A DNA stretch of 64,000 bases from Dama dama (taxonomy: Eukaryota > Chordata > Mammalia > Artiodactyla > Cervidae). Of this stretch, positions 11,500 through 23,605 are shown piece after piece. Every line of letters begins with the position of its first letter. The first letter of the stretch is position 1. The notes below the pieces were generated by a model. It ran no database searches and had not been told where the DNA came from. It saw nothing but the letters and a program-made list of their open reading frames with translations. The translations under genes and the position numbers were made by a program. The DNA lies in assembly GCF_033118175.1 (NCBI RefSeq), contig NC_083697.1, forward strand, positions 20,062,001 to 20,126,000, read 5' to 3'.

Positions 11500-11930
11500 T
11501 CCTAAGCAAATTGTATTTCAATATGTCAGCTAACAATCCTTACATGGATTCCCAGTGCCTTCAGGATAAAGTCCAAGTTTAAGCATGAACCGGGCCCCAT
11601 CTCCTGTCTGAATTAGCATGCCCCCCATCCCAGTGACTTGCCACGCAGAGGCACACCTCTGTGTTGCCGTGTCTTTCCTGTCCCTCCTTTCATCTTGCTC
11701 ACCCTTCGCAGACTGTTACAATCTCCAGCACCCAGCGCGGGTTGGATGTTCTCCGCCTTCCGCAGGGCTTCCTTGCGGGCACTTGGCCTGTGCCGCTGTG
11801 TTCTCTGTCTCCATCTGACACAGCTGACCCTGATTTATTTTCCTTCATCGCCACCGCACAGAAGCAGCAGGACTGCCACAAGCTCCTGTTGCCGCTCTCT
11901 GTCCTCATTAAGACTAAACTTAGGAAGTGA
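11500..11930 (+). repeat. L2 LINE fragment
   Basis: Phrases GATTCCCAGTGCCTTCAGGA and AAAGTCCAAGTTTAAGC followed by a CCCCATCTCCTGTCTGA stretch match L2 in the sense orientation. The four overlapping open frames here are remnants or chance. Confidence 0.55.
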
Positions 11931-12157
11931 ATGATAGACTTATACACCCATATAATATTTCAACTTCATTAATTTAAAAAATTCTTTTCAAGATTCCACA
12001 TTGTATTTAGTTGCATTGAGCAGCTTCAGCTGCATGCAACAAATTCTGGTAAATTCTCATTTCATTTTTATTCTGTTACAAATATTTTCTAATATAATAC
12101 ATTATGTTATCTATAAGTTATCTAATTTATAAATAATTCCTGTTACAGCTTCTTGGT

Positions 12158-12372
12158 CTTGTATGTGCTCAGTTGTGTCTGACTGTTTGCGGCACCATGG
12201 ACTCTGGCCCGCCAGGTTCCTCTGTCCATGGGGTTTCCTAGGGAAGAATACTGGAGTGGACTGCTATTTCCTTCTCCAGGGCATCTTCCCAACCCAGCGA
12301 TGGAACCTGCATCTCCTTCATCTTCTGCATTGGCAGGCAGATTCTTTACCACTGTGCCACCTGGGAAGCCCA
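12158..12372 (-). mobile_element. Bov-tA SINE
   Basis: Reverse-complement Bov-tA, from GTGCTCAGTTGTGTCTGACT to CCACCTGGGAAGCCCA; about full length with limited divergence. Confidence 0.93.
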
Positions 12373-12699
12373 TGGCTTCTTAAATACACCCATCATTTAA
12401 AAGTGGACATTTAATTTCCAAATACACGGGGTTTTTAAAGTAAAAAAAAAGTATTTTTCTCATTTTCAAGTCATTTTTGGTTTCATCAAAATAATAGGGA
12501 GTGTAGAGAGGCAACTTTTGAAGAACACATTGGTTTTTAGTTGACAACTTATTAATACCATACTACCTAAAGTATTCCAGATATTTTTGATTCTCGTATT
12601 TACAAATATATTTCAGTATTTCATACATTTTATTAATATTTAGAAGTTATTAAGCTATAATCTTTTTGGTAAACTGTTAATTAAAAAGGTAAAGGTTAA

Positions 12700-13080
12700 T
12701 ACCTCTTCATGGTAAACAACATACAAACATTACAGGAGTGTATAAAGTGAAAATTAAGAGTCCTCCATTCCCCATTATTCTAGTCCCATGTCTCAGCAGC
12801 AGGCTACCAAAAACTGTCTCTTATTGTCCTTCCTAAATTCTTAGCACACATATTTGCAAAGAGATAATCAGTATAATTTGGGGATTGTGTTATACATCCT
12901 ATTTCTTTTTCACTGTACAGTATAACATGTTTCCATATCAGTACATATAAATCTACTTTTAAAAATTTTAATATAATACCTGATACCTACAAATAACTTA
13001 TGTAACAAATTTATAATAATTAAAAAATATGAGCCTATATTGATATAATCAAACTATGGATTCTTCACATTACTCATTAA
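12700..13080. repeat. Old L1-type fragment
   Basis: Resembles the 3' sequence of an old mammalian L1 family (phrases such as TTTCACTGTACAGTATAACA and CATGTTTCCATATCAGTAC). Diverged; family and orientation uncertain. Confidence 0.4.
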
Positions 13081-13266
13081 ATTGTAGTTTTTATTGAGAT
13101 AATTATAGATTCACTTCCAGTTATGAAATAATATGCCAAGATTCCTTGTACACGTTGTCCAGTTACCTGTCATGGTAACATTTTATGAAGTTATAATTTC
13201 ACAACAAAGATATTGACTTTGATACAATCTACCAATCATATTCAGATTTCCTCAGTATTATTTGTA

Positions 13267-13299
<33 letters not shown>

Positions 13300-13620
13300 A
13301 TGAAGGCAGGTATACATTTAGTTCTATACAATTTTACCATCTATGTTGACTCAGCTATCCACCACCAAAGGCAAGATATTAAAGAGTTTTAACACCAAAG
13401 GATCTTTCACATTGCCCTTTTATAGACACCTCTGTCCTTAACCCTGGTAAGCACTAATCTGTCCTTTCTATCTAAAAATATTGTCATTTCAAAATATCAT
13501 ATTGAATATAAATGAAATCATATATTAGTTTTGAGATTAATATTTTTGTTGATTTCCCAATTAAGTTGTTGCATCCACCAGTGAGTTTTTCATTCCTTTT
13601 TACTGAATAGCGGTATAACT
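13081..13620 (-). repeat. Old L1-type fragment, antisense, with (TG)n
   Basis: Begins with a TTTTTATTGAGATAATTATA phrase typical of antisense L1 3' regions. A pure (TG)n run at 13269-13298 interrupts it. Confidence 0.5.
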
Positions 13621-13874
13621 TAGCATCTTAATACTATAAGCAGTGTGCTATAATCAGATGCCACAGGATCTCCTATCACAATTTATTTTAAGAAATCACA
13701 TCGCAATGACTCTTAAACATCAGGAATTATGTTATGAGATTGACATAGGCCATGCCTGTTTTCAGGAGTGTAATGGTAACTTCATGAATATCATCCTGGG
13801 TGTGGTGGTCTTTCCAATAGAAAATATGTAATATTAAAAAAAACGTTTCATTTGTTATGTGTTTTATCATTTGG

Positions 13875-14111
13875 TCAACATGATTTAATTTGAACTTCAG
13901 AGACAGAAACAGTCACCTTGGGTTGGAGGAAACCCAGAAGACTTCTGACGTTCTTCTCCACTGGGATATCCTCCAGCTCAACCAGGGCAGAGTGCCTGGT
14001 GCATGAAGAGCCAAGGTGAAAACCAGCCATCTGAGGAGGGCACCCGGGCAAGCAGTCTTTCATGGACTCACGCTTGTGTTTGGAAGAACTTCCTGTTGAA
14101 GAACAGGGAGT
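13875..14111 (-). other. Unassigned coding-like fragment
   Basis: A minus-strand frame with an ATG at 14063, ending at a stop at 13875; the frame stays open upstream of the ATG for about 17 codons. The residues (Cys/Pro-containing LPGCPPQMAGFHLGSS, then VELEDIPVEKNVRSLLGFL) have a protein-like composition, unlike most frames here. No domain is recognised, there is no clear acceptor or donor pair, and a stop lies just upstream. It may be a scrap of a retrocopy or chance. Confidence 0.25.
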
Positions 14112-14914
14112 ATCTTAGTGAACTAAGATAATATCGTCCCTTCAGAGCAGTTAGCAAACTGTGAAGGAAAAGGAAGACTGAGGAAAACCACAAATTTAGG
14201 ACACATTTAACCTCACAATTGCTGAAACAGCTAAGGTGTTTCAGAAAATGTGCAATAGTATGCTCTCAAAAAGCACTGTTCTAAAAAAGGAAATTAGAAG
14301 AGAAAACAATTGTGCAAATTTATAAGAATTCTCGCATATAATAGAACTTGTTTCCTTAGCGATGTTAATTCTTGGCAAGGGAATGGGGGAATACAAGCAT
14401 AGGAAATCAAGTTAGACAAAAATTTATAGATGGGAAAACGTACATTTGACCTTTTATGTATTTTTAATCAATTAAAACGTGATCTAAGAATCTGTAAATA
14501 GAAGTAGAATATTCATGGGCAACTAGGAAAATCTGAATAGCAAATTTCATTGGTTTGCAGATGGCATATAAATGTGACTTTGTAAAAATAGATCAGAAAG
14601 AACAGGAGAAATGGGGAGTAGTTTATTTCTGTGGCAAAGAAAATAATGTCTAGATCCCCAAACTAAACAATATTTTCCTATTTCTGCAGAAAGTGCTTAT
14701 ATATTAGTTAGCTGTTAAGATAAATATCTCTATTGTTTTCAATTTAACAAGCAAGCAAATTTCAGCTTGTGTCCTTGGAATAGATTCCTCACTTTTATGC
14801 TTTCTTCTTCTTCTTCTTTTTTTTTTACAGTGCAAAAAGGAATATGGAGAATAATAACGAGAGACCTGAATGAGGATGAAGCATCCTTTACAAGTCAACT
14901 ATTCAGGCCCATTC
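14112..14914. other. Intergenic sequence without recognised features
   Basis: AT-rich sequence with a TTC-rich low-complexity run at 14801-14827. No gene, RNA or clear repeat family seen. Confidence 0.4.
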
Positions 14915-15660
14915 AGCATCTCTAACTCAGCAGGTCCACAACCACTTCAGCTGCTGCTTCTCCATGTTCTCACAGTGAAAACCAGAAAGTCAGAGATTAT
15001 CTCACTCTCCTTTCTCTCTCCGTCCAGTCATACCCCCATCAGTTTTTAAATTCTCTTCACACCAGTTTCTTTCGTCTCAGTCACCTCCTCTTTCATCGCA
15101 GTTGCCACAATCTCATTTCAGGCTCTCACTGCTCTTTTTTCCCTGTTTTACTAGAGGGACTGCTTGACTGGCCTCTCCCACTCCAGTCCTGAGATCTATC
15201 CTAGAGTGATCTTTTTAAAGCAAATGTCTAATCAGGGGGCACTTCTGCTTCCACTGCTTCAGAGTTTCTCTATAGTACTCAGGAAAAAAATCTAAACACA
15301 TTAGTTCAGTGCACGAAGCTCTTCACAATCTAACACTGTCTACCGTTCCTATACCTGCACATGTTTTCCACCATCTTGCCTTCAGACATCCTGCTCCTTA
15401 TCACTCAAATGTTCTTCCAGTCTTTAAAACACAGCTTAAGATCCCTCTTCTAGGTTCTGCTACTCCTACCCCCATGTCAGTGTCATTAAATTAATCTGTC
15501 TTACATCCTTATTTTACCTATCTTATTCATTCATTCAACAAACATTTGAGTGCCTACATGTGCCAGGCATTAATTATATTGTCATAATGTGGTGATGATT
15601 TATATGTCTCTCTTCCCCACTTGAATGCAAACTCCGTGGATTTTGGGTTCAATTTAAATA
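14915..15660 (+). repeat. L2 LINE fragment
   Basis: Long, diverged L2 with phrases GATCTTTTTAAAGCAAATG, CTGCTTCCACTGCTTCAGAG and, at 15430-15600, the 3' region. It runs up to the GGAT microsatellite. Confidence 0.65.
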
Positions 15661-15672
15661 CAGTGTCTAGTG

Positions 15673-15711
15673 GATGGATGGATGGATGGATGGATGGATG
15701 GATGGATGGAG
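15673..15711 (+). repeat. (GGAT)n microsatellite
   Basis: About ten perfect tetranucleotide units; likely variable in length between individuals. Confidence 0.97.
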
Positions 15712-16289
15712 ATATTTAAGGATAGCTGACAGTGTTCCATACAAGCATCAAAAATTTTTTATATTAATCATTTTATGTAGAAAATTTTCTAAGATATATT
15801 CTAACCTCCCTGCATTCTAAAAAAAAATACAGAGACTGCTTGACTCTTCTAAATGACTCCTTATTGCTATTTTTTGAAGTATTTAAGTCTTCCCTCTACA
15901 TTTTCCTGTTTCCTTCCTTGCTGATATGAAATCATTGGTCACTTAGTCCTGTTGTCAATACGCCACATGCGGCGGCTGCTCTTCTAACACCATTCTGATC
16001 TGTTACAAGTTTGGAAGCCACGTTGCGAAAATTGCTATAACTCTAACAGAAACAAATTGCTATAACCAAACACAGACAGATTCAGAATGAAGTCCTGAAG
16101 ACTCTCTTCTGAGAATGGTCATGAATTCTAGGGTAGTAGTCATAATGACAATTATTTTTGCCTACTAAGATTGCTTTCCTTCATGATATGTTGAGCTTTA
16201 GATAGAAATGGTATTAATGTATGGTATTGTAAAAGACAAATCACAAGGTCAATTTAATTAAAAAATCTGACACAGTCTATGTATTCTTC

Positions 16290-16485
16290 AGTATATGAAA
16301 AGAGCATGAGCTTTGGAGACAGATAAATACAAGCCCAAATCTTTGTTCATTCTTTGGGTGACCTTTGGCTATCTCCCTTAATTTCACCTATAAGATCTGT
16401 AGCCTAAAAAATAGAGATTAAGTCACCCTTCTTACTGACTTGTCGCAAGTAGAATAAGATGATAATTTAAATAGTCAACAGTCAT
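16290..16485 (+). repeat. MIR SINE
   Basis: MIR order: GAGCATGAGCTTTGGAGACA head, a GGTGACCTTTGGCTA middle, then an AGTAGAATAAGATGATAATT part. Confidence 0.6.
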
Positions 16486-16625
16486 GTGCATTTACAAATT
16501 TGTTGAAAAAAAATTGCTGAGAGTAACTCTTATGTTAAGTGGACATACCACAGTAAAATAAAAGAATTTTAAAGAAAATAATTTAAGAGTAGTTGCCTAT
16601 TTGGCATTTCCTCTTGCAAAAATGA

Positions 16626-17317
16626 ACATTCAGAAAACTAAGATCATGGCATCTGGTCCCATCACCTCATGGGAAATAGATGGGGAGACAGTGGAAACAG
16701 TGTCAGACTTTATTTTTGGGGGCTCCAAAATCACTGCAGATGGTGACTGCAGCCATGAAATTAAAAGACGCTTACTCCTTGGAAGGAAAGTTATGACCAA
16801 CCTAGAGAGCATATTAAAAAGCAGAGACATTACTTTGCCAACAAAGGTCTGTCTGGTCAAGGCTATGGTGTTTCCAGTGGTCATGTATGGATGTGAGAGT
16901 TGGACTGTGAAGAAAGCTGAGCACCGAAAAATTGATGCTTTTGAACTGTGGTGTTTGAGAAGATTCTTGAGAGTCCCTGGGACTGCAGGGAGATCCAACC
17001 AGTCCATCCTGAAGGAGATCAGTCCTGGGTGTTCATTGGAAGGACTGATGCTGAAGCTGAAACTCCAATACTTTGGCCACCTCATGCAAAGAACTGACTC
17101 ATTGGAAAAGACCCTGATGCTGGGAGGAATTGGGGGCAGGAGGAGAAGGGGACGACAGAGGATGAGATGGTTGGATGGCATCACCGACTCGATGGGCATG
17201 AGTTTGAGTAAACTCCGGGAGTTGGTGATGGACAGGGAGGCCTGGAGTACTACGAATCATGGGGTCACAAAGAGTCAGACACGACTGAGCGACTGAACTG
17301 AACTGAACTGAACTGAA
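16626..17317 (+). mobile_element. 5'-truncated BovB LINE with intact target-site duplication
   Basis: The sense-strand 3' end of BovB carries an uninterrupted open frame up to residue 231 (16601-17296). The frame covers the downstream end of the reverse transcriptase and the C-terminal Arg-rich segment and closes with KSQTRLSD. It ends in the diagnostic (ACTGA)n tail. The 13-bp direct repeat CTTGCAAAAATGA flanks it exactly (16613-16625 and 17318-17330). The perfect duplication and the open frame mark this as one of the youngest insertions in the window. The frame's first residues are host sequence, so it is not a real start. Confidence 0.96.
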
Positions 17318-17649
17318 CTTGCAAAAATGAGCACCTGCAAAATAAGATAGGAGTATACTTCAGTAATAAATAGAAAGTTGAAGTTTCAGCAAAATGATAG
17401 ATCATTAAAGTTTCACTGGGCAAATCTTATAAACCCTTTAAATGTATGCTATCAGTGCCTCTTACAAGCAATCTTGTGACCTTTGCTAATTTAGGATTAT
17501 AGCCTTACTTAGTCTCCTGTCAGGAGATCTCCCTTCTTCTACTCTGAGTGGCTCCTCTTCCCTGACAGACCACCAGGCCATTTTTTGGAGGTTTTGTTAT
17601 TTGAACTCTAAAACTGTGCTAAGCTTTCATATCTAATAACTCATTTAAT

Positions 17650-17995
17650 CACACTAGACAGGATTTTTTTATGTTATCTTAATTTTTAAGTGGGGTATAA
17701 ATGACAAATAACATTATATTAGTTTGAGGTATACAGCATGATTTCAGTATTTGTATTATTGCAAAATGACCACCAAAATAAGTCTAGGTACCATCTATCA
17801 CTATGCTTAGTTACAAAATTTCTTTTTCTTGTGATAACTTTTAAGATTTACTCTCAAGAAAAAAAAAAAAAGATTTACTCTCTTAGCAACTTTCAAATAT
17901 GTAATACAGTACTATTAACTATAGTCACCATGGCATACATCACATCCCCATGATCTATTTATTTTAAAACTGAAGTTTGCACCTTTTGACCTTCT
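17650..17995 (-). repeat. L1 3' UTR fragment, antisense
   Basis: Contains TTTGAGGTATACAGCATGAT and ACTATAGTCACCATGGC phrases of L1 3' UTRs in antisense, with an internal repeat of AAGATTTACTCTC around an A-run at 17845-17884. Confidence 0.65.
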
Positions 17996-18300
17996 TCACC
18001 TGTTGGGTGCCGCCAGGACGTGCCCGGGCTGTGACAAGGTCACGGGACGAGAAAGAAACCTGCAAGGCAGCTCTTCCCCTTGAGGTTGTCCCGGGGGCCC
18101 AGTATGTCCCTCTCCTCCTCCTATCTTACTGTGGTTGGGCTTTCTATTAATTTTTGGAAATATAATATATAGTAATAAGGCCTCCCTGGAAAAGTTCAAG
18201 CCTTTTTGGAAATGCTCATGATTGCTCTGGCTCAGGACACGACCATAAACATTAAGTCAAAAGAAAAGGCCACAGGTACAGTTTGGCTGCTTGCTTAAAA
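17996..18300. repeat. GC-rich segment of possible LTR or other repeat origin
   Basis: A locally GC-rich stretch (18000-18120) followed by AT-rich sequence. The sharp change at the end of the L1 fragment suggests an inserted element, perhaps an LTR, but I cannot name a family and see no terminal repeats. Confidence 0.3.
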
Positions 18301-19140
18301 GATTATAATGTTCTAGAATAGAAAAGAGTAGAGGCATTTAGATTTAGAAGTAGATATACTGCTTTAGTTTACTTGCTCCTTGGTTGAGAGGGTTTTCATT
18401 ATTGCTATTTCTTTGCTGCTATTTGTTCATTGTTTCTCTTTCTTTAAACAACATGGGATATTATGGGTATTTTTGTAGAGTTAGAAAATGAGGTACCTAG
18501 GATTTCAATAGAAGATTTATATTAATCAGCTTCACTGCCATTATCTCACTATTAATAGAGGTGTTTTGCTGCTTTAGAAGTGTTTTTGCTGTTTAATAGT
18601 TCAATTGTAAATTGTTTAATTGTAAATTGAGATTTTGTGGTTTCAGGTAAAGAAAAATATCAGGGTTTTCTCATGGTACGATTCTCAGAAATGTCAAACA
18701 TGTTACTGTGACCCTTCCCATGTATTGTTTTATTACCCAAAGAATTCATACTATATCTGGAATCTATGGAACATTGTTTTTGTTAGAATGAGAATGTTAG
18801 GCCACTGAGGCAAGAAGACTATGTACGGGACATTTAAGAAAAAACCCTGTAATCAGAAACGTTCTAGATGAATGCATAGGGGAAAAACATGGGGAAAAAA
18901 ATATTGACAGAAGCATGAAACAATATCTGATGTAATATGTGCTGACTTAAGGCGGAGGTAACGTTCATTCTATAAAAACTGAGCTGTCCTAAAAATAAAA
19001 AAAAAGCTACCTCTTCTACGCAACCTTCTGTGTCTGTCTGTCTGTCTTCCTCGCTGACACCACTCATCCCTTGGGTATTCTTGGTCCTGCCGGGGCTGGA
19101 GTGCGGCATTCACCCATTTCACCCTCCTTCCTACCCTCCA
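18301..19140. other. Intergenic sequence without recognised features
   Basis: AT-rich, with a short TGTC run at 19030-19048. No gene or RNA seen. Confidence 0.4.
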
Positions 19141-19577
19141 GACTGTACCGTTCTTACACACAATTTACAGATAGGTAAACTGAGGCAGAAGTTTAAGCTG
19201 AGTTGTTCAACATGATAGCCACTAGCCCATGCGGCATTTGAGCATTTAAAATGTAGCTTGTCTGAATTGAGATGTCAGGGTGAAGTACACATAAGATTTC
19301 AAACACTTAGCACAAACTAAAAGGATGTAAACTATCTCATTAATATTAGTTTCCATTGATTGCATGATGAAATAACATTTTGCATATATTGGCACAAGTG
19401 AAATACGTTATTAAAGTTGATTTCATTTGTTTCTTTTACTTTCTTTAACATGGCTACTGGAAAATTTTAAATTGCTTATGTGTCTCATATTATGCTTCCA
19501 TAGGACATCTGTGGTTTAAGCAAATTACCCCAGATCACCCTGGTAGTGTCAGAGGCAGGGTTAGAAACAAGTGGTCT
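19141..19577 (+). repeat. MIR split by an old interspersed repeat
   Basis: MIR-like phrases ACAGATAGGTAAACTGAGGC (19167) and AGTGTCAGAGGCAGGGTTAG (19545) are separated by about 300 bases that begin ATAGCCACTAGCCCATGCGG and end near GCTTCCATAGGACATC. That insert belongs to a common mammalian repeat type I recognise by sequence but cannot name with confidence. Confidence 0.5.
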
Positions 19578-19796
19578 AGGGGACTTCCCTGGTGGTCCCG
19601 TGGGTGGACCGCTGGGTGGTTAAGAAATCCGCTTACAATGCAGGGGATGCAGGTTGGATCCCTGGTCGGGGGAACTAGGATCCCACATACTGTGAGTAAC
19701 TGAACCTGGCTTGCTGCAACTACTGAGCCCGCATGAAGCAACCAAGATCCCTTGGCCACAACTAAGACCCAACACAGCCAAATAAATAAACATCAA
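19578..19796 (+). mobile_element. CHR-type tRNA-derived SINE
   Basis: Starts GGGGACTTCCCTGGTGGTCC and ends with the tail CACAGCCAAATAAATAAAC, another local example of the tail seen fused to U6 at 63.0 kb. Confidence 0.88.
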
Positions 19797-19887
19797 AAGG
19801 AAAAGAAAGAACCGGGTGCTCCAGTCTGGTCTCAGAGCATGAGCTCTGCGCTACTGAATAAAGCACTTAGTGGGTCTGTGCACATAA

Positions 19888-20098
19888 AGTCAAAGTGAAA
19901 GTGAAGTCTCTCAGCCGTGTCCGACTCTTTGCAACCCCGTGGACTGTAGCCTACCAGGCTCCTCAGTCCATGGAAATTTTCCAGGCAAGAGTACTGGAGT
20001 GAGTTGCCATTTCCTTCTCCAGGGTATCTTCCTGACCCAGGGATTGAACCCCGGTCTCCTGCGTTGCAGGCAGACCATCTGAGCCACCAGGGAAGTCT
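19888..20098 (-). mobile_element. Bov-tA SINE
   Basis: Reverse-complement Bov-tA with the AAAGTGAAAGTGAAGTC tail at its plus-strand left end and CCACCAGGGAAGTC at the right. Well preserved. Confidence 0.94.
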
Positions 20099-20428
20099 GG
20101 GCATGTAGTGGAAGCACAAATTCAGCAAATGCAGTTTCCTTCTATATTCATTAATAAGCATGTCCCTTTTCCCGCACCTCTGCTTTCTTCTAAAGTACTT
20201 AACAGATATTATCTGATTTGATTTCTATAAGCCTACTAGTTGTCTGCTATTATTATCCCCTTACAGACAAGGATATTGCAGTCTAGAGAGGTTAGGTCCC
20301 TTGGCCAACATCACAAAACCAGTGAGGAGTTAAATTATCTCAGAATACATTCATTAACAAGGATCATAACATTCAGTGCATCTAAATTGCTTGAGACAAC
20401 TCTACCAGGCATGCTCTGTGGAACCAGT

Positions 20429-21391
20429 TCAGTTCGGTTCAGTTGCTCAGTTGTGTCCAACTCTTTGTGACGTTGTGGACTGCAGCACACCAGGCCTCCC
20501 TGTCCATCACCAACTCCCCGAGCCTACCCAAACTCATGTCCATCAAGCCGGTGATATCCAACCATCTCATCCTCTGTCATCCCCTTCTCCTCCCGCCTTC
20601 AATCTTTCCCATCAGGGTCTTTTCCAATCAGTTAGTTCTTTGCATCAGGTGGCCAAAGTATTGGAGTTTCAGTTTCAACGCCTTTCCATCCAATGAATAG
20701 TCCGGACTGATCTCCTTTAGGATGGACTGGTTGGATCTCCTTGCAGTCCAAGGGACTCTCAAGAGTCTTCTCCAACACCACAGTTCAAAAGCATCAATTC
20801 TTCGGCACTCAGCTTTCTTGATAGTCCAACTGTCACATCCATACATGACCAGTGGAAAAACCATAGTTTTGACTACATGGGCATTTGTTGGTAAAGTGAT
20901 GTCTCTGCTTTTTAATGTGCTGTTTAGGTTGGTCATAGCTTTTCTTCCACGGAGCAAGCGTCTTTTAATTTCATGGCTGCAGTCACCATCTGCAGTGATT
21001 TTGGAGCCCAAAAAAGTAAAGTCTGTCACTGTTTCCATTGTTTCCCCATCTATTTGCCATGAAGTGATGGGACCAGATGCCTTAATCTTAGTTTTCTGAA
21101 GGTTGACCTTTAAGCCAACTTTTTCACTCTCCTCTTTCACTTTCATCAAGAGGCTTTTCGTTTCTCTTCACTTTCTGCCATAAGGGTGGTGTCATCTGCG
21201 TATCTGAGGTTGATATTTCTCCCAGCAATCTTGATTCCAGCTTGTGCTTCTTTCAGCCCAGTGTTTCTCATGATGTACTCTGCATATAAGTTAAATAAGC
21301 AGGGTGACAATATGCAGCCTTGACTTACTCCTTTTCCTATTTGGAACCAGTCTGTGTTCCATGTCCAGTTTTAGCTGTTGCTTCTTGACCT
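20429..21391 (-). mobile_element. BovB LINE fragment between 51-bp direct repeats
   Basis: Reverse-complement BovB 3' part with a minus-strand frame (20628-21149, 173 residues) from the downstream reverse transcriptase to the C-terminal region, frame-disrupted at the end. Its flanks, 20378-20428 and 21392-21442, are 51-bp direct repeats with 5 mismatches by my reading, far longer than a usual LINE target-site duplication. Confidence 0.94.
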
Positions 21392-21442
21392 GCATCTAAA
21401 TTGCTTGTGACAACTGTGCAGGGCATGCTCTGTGGAACCAGT

Positions 21443-21999
21443 ATTCTAGGTAATTGTTAAGACAATCTGCAGTCAGTAGGTTGAAATCAAGTTTCAGGTC
21501 CCCATAGTCACATAGAGACATAACTTCAGAAAAATATGAAGAAATAATTGCTGCCATATTTCTGTCATAAGTTATACATCATTTCCAATATGAATTAATG
21601 CTAACAGATATATTTAAAATTTGTAATGCAATCAATCAAAATATTTCCAGTTTAGTAAACAAGTTACTTTCTATGCCAGATAGCTGGTACTTGTCATTGT
21701 ACAGTCAGTTTAACACATTATTTTTTTAGCAGTAGGATATTTTTGGAACTTTTCAGCTTTCAAAATTGAAATTAAAGAAGAAATTAATTTAAGGTGCCCT
21801 TATTACAAATCTTTGAGATAATTCAGAGGGGGGAACATATCAATAATCTTTTAACAATTACTAATTGTGTTTTAATTTTCAAAAAATTAATTTTGTGTCT
21901 AGTAGTGAAAAAACAACAAGAAAATACCTTGTTTTAATGGAGCTTATGTTCTAGCCAGGGGAATGGTAGGGGCGATAGATATTACAAATGAATATGTAA
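21443..21999. other. Intergenic sequence without recognised features
   Basis: AT-rich; no gene or named repeat seen. Confidence 0.4.
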
Positions 22000-22640
22000 T
22001 ATGAATATGAATATTCAGGTGGTTAAAAGGGCTATGAAGAAACACAAAGAAGAGTAAAGACAGAGAATCTCAGGAGAGTGGTGGATGGAACTGGGGCTAT
22101 TTTTAATAGGAGAATCTGGGAAGTTCTCTTTGATGTGCTGACATTTACACAGGGACCTAAATGAAGTGATGAAGCAAGCTTTGCAGTTATTTTGGGGAAG
22201 AGAATTCCAGGCAGAGGGTAAGGCAGGTGCAAAGGACCTAAGGAAGCAGCAAAAAGCTAATGTGGCCAAAATGGAGTGAACACGGGTAGGCGATGAGGTC
22301 AGAGAGATGTGAGGTGGGGGCAGATGCAGAGGGCCAGGTGGGCCTCAGTAAGGACTTCTAACTTCATTTTGATTGACATTGAAAGTCATTGAGGTTTTAG
22401 AGCAGAAGAGTGAGAAACTCTGGGTCACTCTCTTACGGCTTTATGGAGAATAGATTGTATGCAGCAAGAATGAAAGTAGGGGCAGGGGCAGTTAAGAGCT
22501 TACTATAATTGCCGAGTTCTGCAAGTTTGGTACATTAGACTAGGATGGTACCAGTGTAGGTGATAAGAAAGGTCAGGTTTGGGTTATTTGTGGAGCTAAG
22601 GCTGACCAAACCTGATTGGATATGAGATATGGGGAAAAGA
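22000..22640 (+). repeat. Ancient mammalian interspersed repeat
   Basis: Purine-rich sequence with the phrases TGACATTTACACAGGGACCT and GAATTCCAGGCAGAGGGTAA, then GTGCAAAGGACCTAAGG, a pattern found in many mammalian copies. I recognise the pattern but not the family name. Confidence 0.5.
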
Positions 22641-22677
22641 TAGCAGTTAAACTGGCCTGAATGCATAGGACTTTGTC

Positions 22678-22698
22678 TTCATTCATTCATTCATTCAT
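22678..22698 (+). repeat. (TTCA)n microsatellite
   Basis: Five TTCA units. Confidence 0.9.
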
Positions 22699-22849
22699 TT
22701 GCTCATCCCATCGTAGGGCCTAAAGTCTGTCACCTGTGCCCAAGCCAAAACTCATGTTTCGACAAAGTAATCCCTCTTGTTCCTATATTGTTTTTTGAGT
22801 GATGTTGTTGTTGTTTTTTTAAAGATAATTTTTCCCTTTAAAGAACAAG

Positions 22850-23560
22850 CCACATCTATAAAAAAAACATTTTTTAAGGAAATAGAGGGAAAATAATCCT
22901 AGTTAACATCTCCCTAAATCTACTACTAATATTTTGTATATTTGTTTCCTAGTACTTTGCAAGATACAAGCACATTTTTACATAATGACATCATTGGGCA
23001 TAATCTATCATCTTATTGCATATTTAGCTTTGCCTTTTGCCTACATAATATTCAAAAGTAGCATTTATAATGGTTACTATTTCAATCACTATTCTGCTTG
23101 TAGCTCCTTCCAATTCTTCCTTATTATAAGTAGCCCTGAAGGAATGTTTCTAATTTTGGATTATAATTTTACATCAAATTTTCAGATTTGGATTGTTGGG
23201 TCAAAAATAATGAATACTTTGCCTAATAACTTAAAATTCATTTAAAGTATATCTATTAAATATGTGTATAAATAAGACCAAAATTAAAATGAACTTGGGG
23301 AGTATAACAATTTTTTGGAGGCCTAAACATCTAAGTTTTCAGTAAAAAATCCCAGAAGAATAATCTTTCTCAAAATTTTTGGTTAATAGGTGAAAAGGCA
23401 GTTATTTTAAACTTCTATTACTATGGCTTTACCATTTATTTCAAAAGTAACACACTTAAACTGTTTTAGAAATATTGAAAAATAGAAGTAGGAAAAACAC
23501 TTTACTCATGTTCCACCCTCAAAGTCACTGATAAACTATTAGTGGATTTCCTTCAAGTCT
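22850..23560. repeat. Probable old L1 3' fragments
   Basis: AT-rich sequence with phrases common in old L1 3' ends (for example around 22930-23220). Weak resemblance only; no gene seen. Confidence 0.3.
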
Positions 23561-23605
23561 ATTTTTTAATGCTCAGACTATTTTTATTTTTTAAAAACTT
23601 ATTTC

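Noticed and set aside
15673..15711. CRISPR-like or regulatory repeat array
   Set aside because: A plain GGAT microsatellite; arrays of that kind do not occur in this vertebrate DNA.
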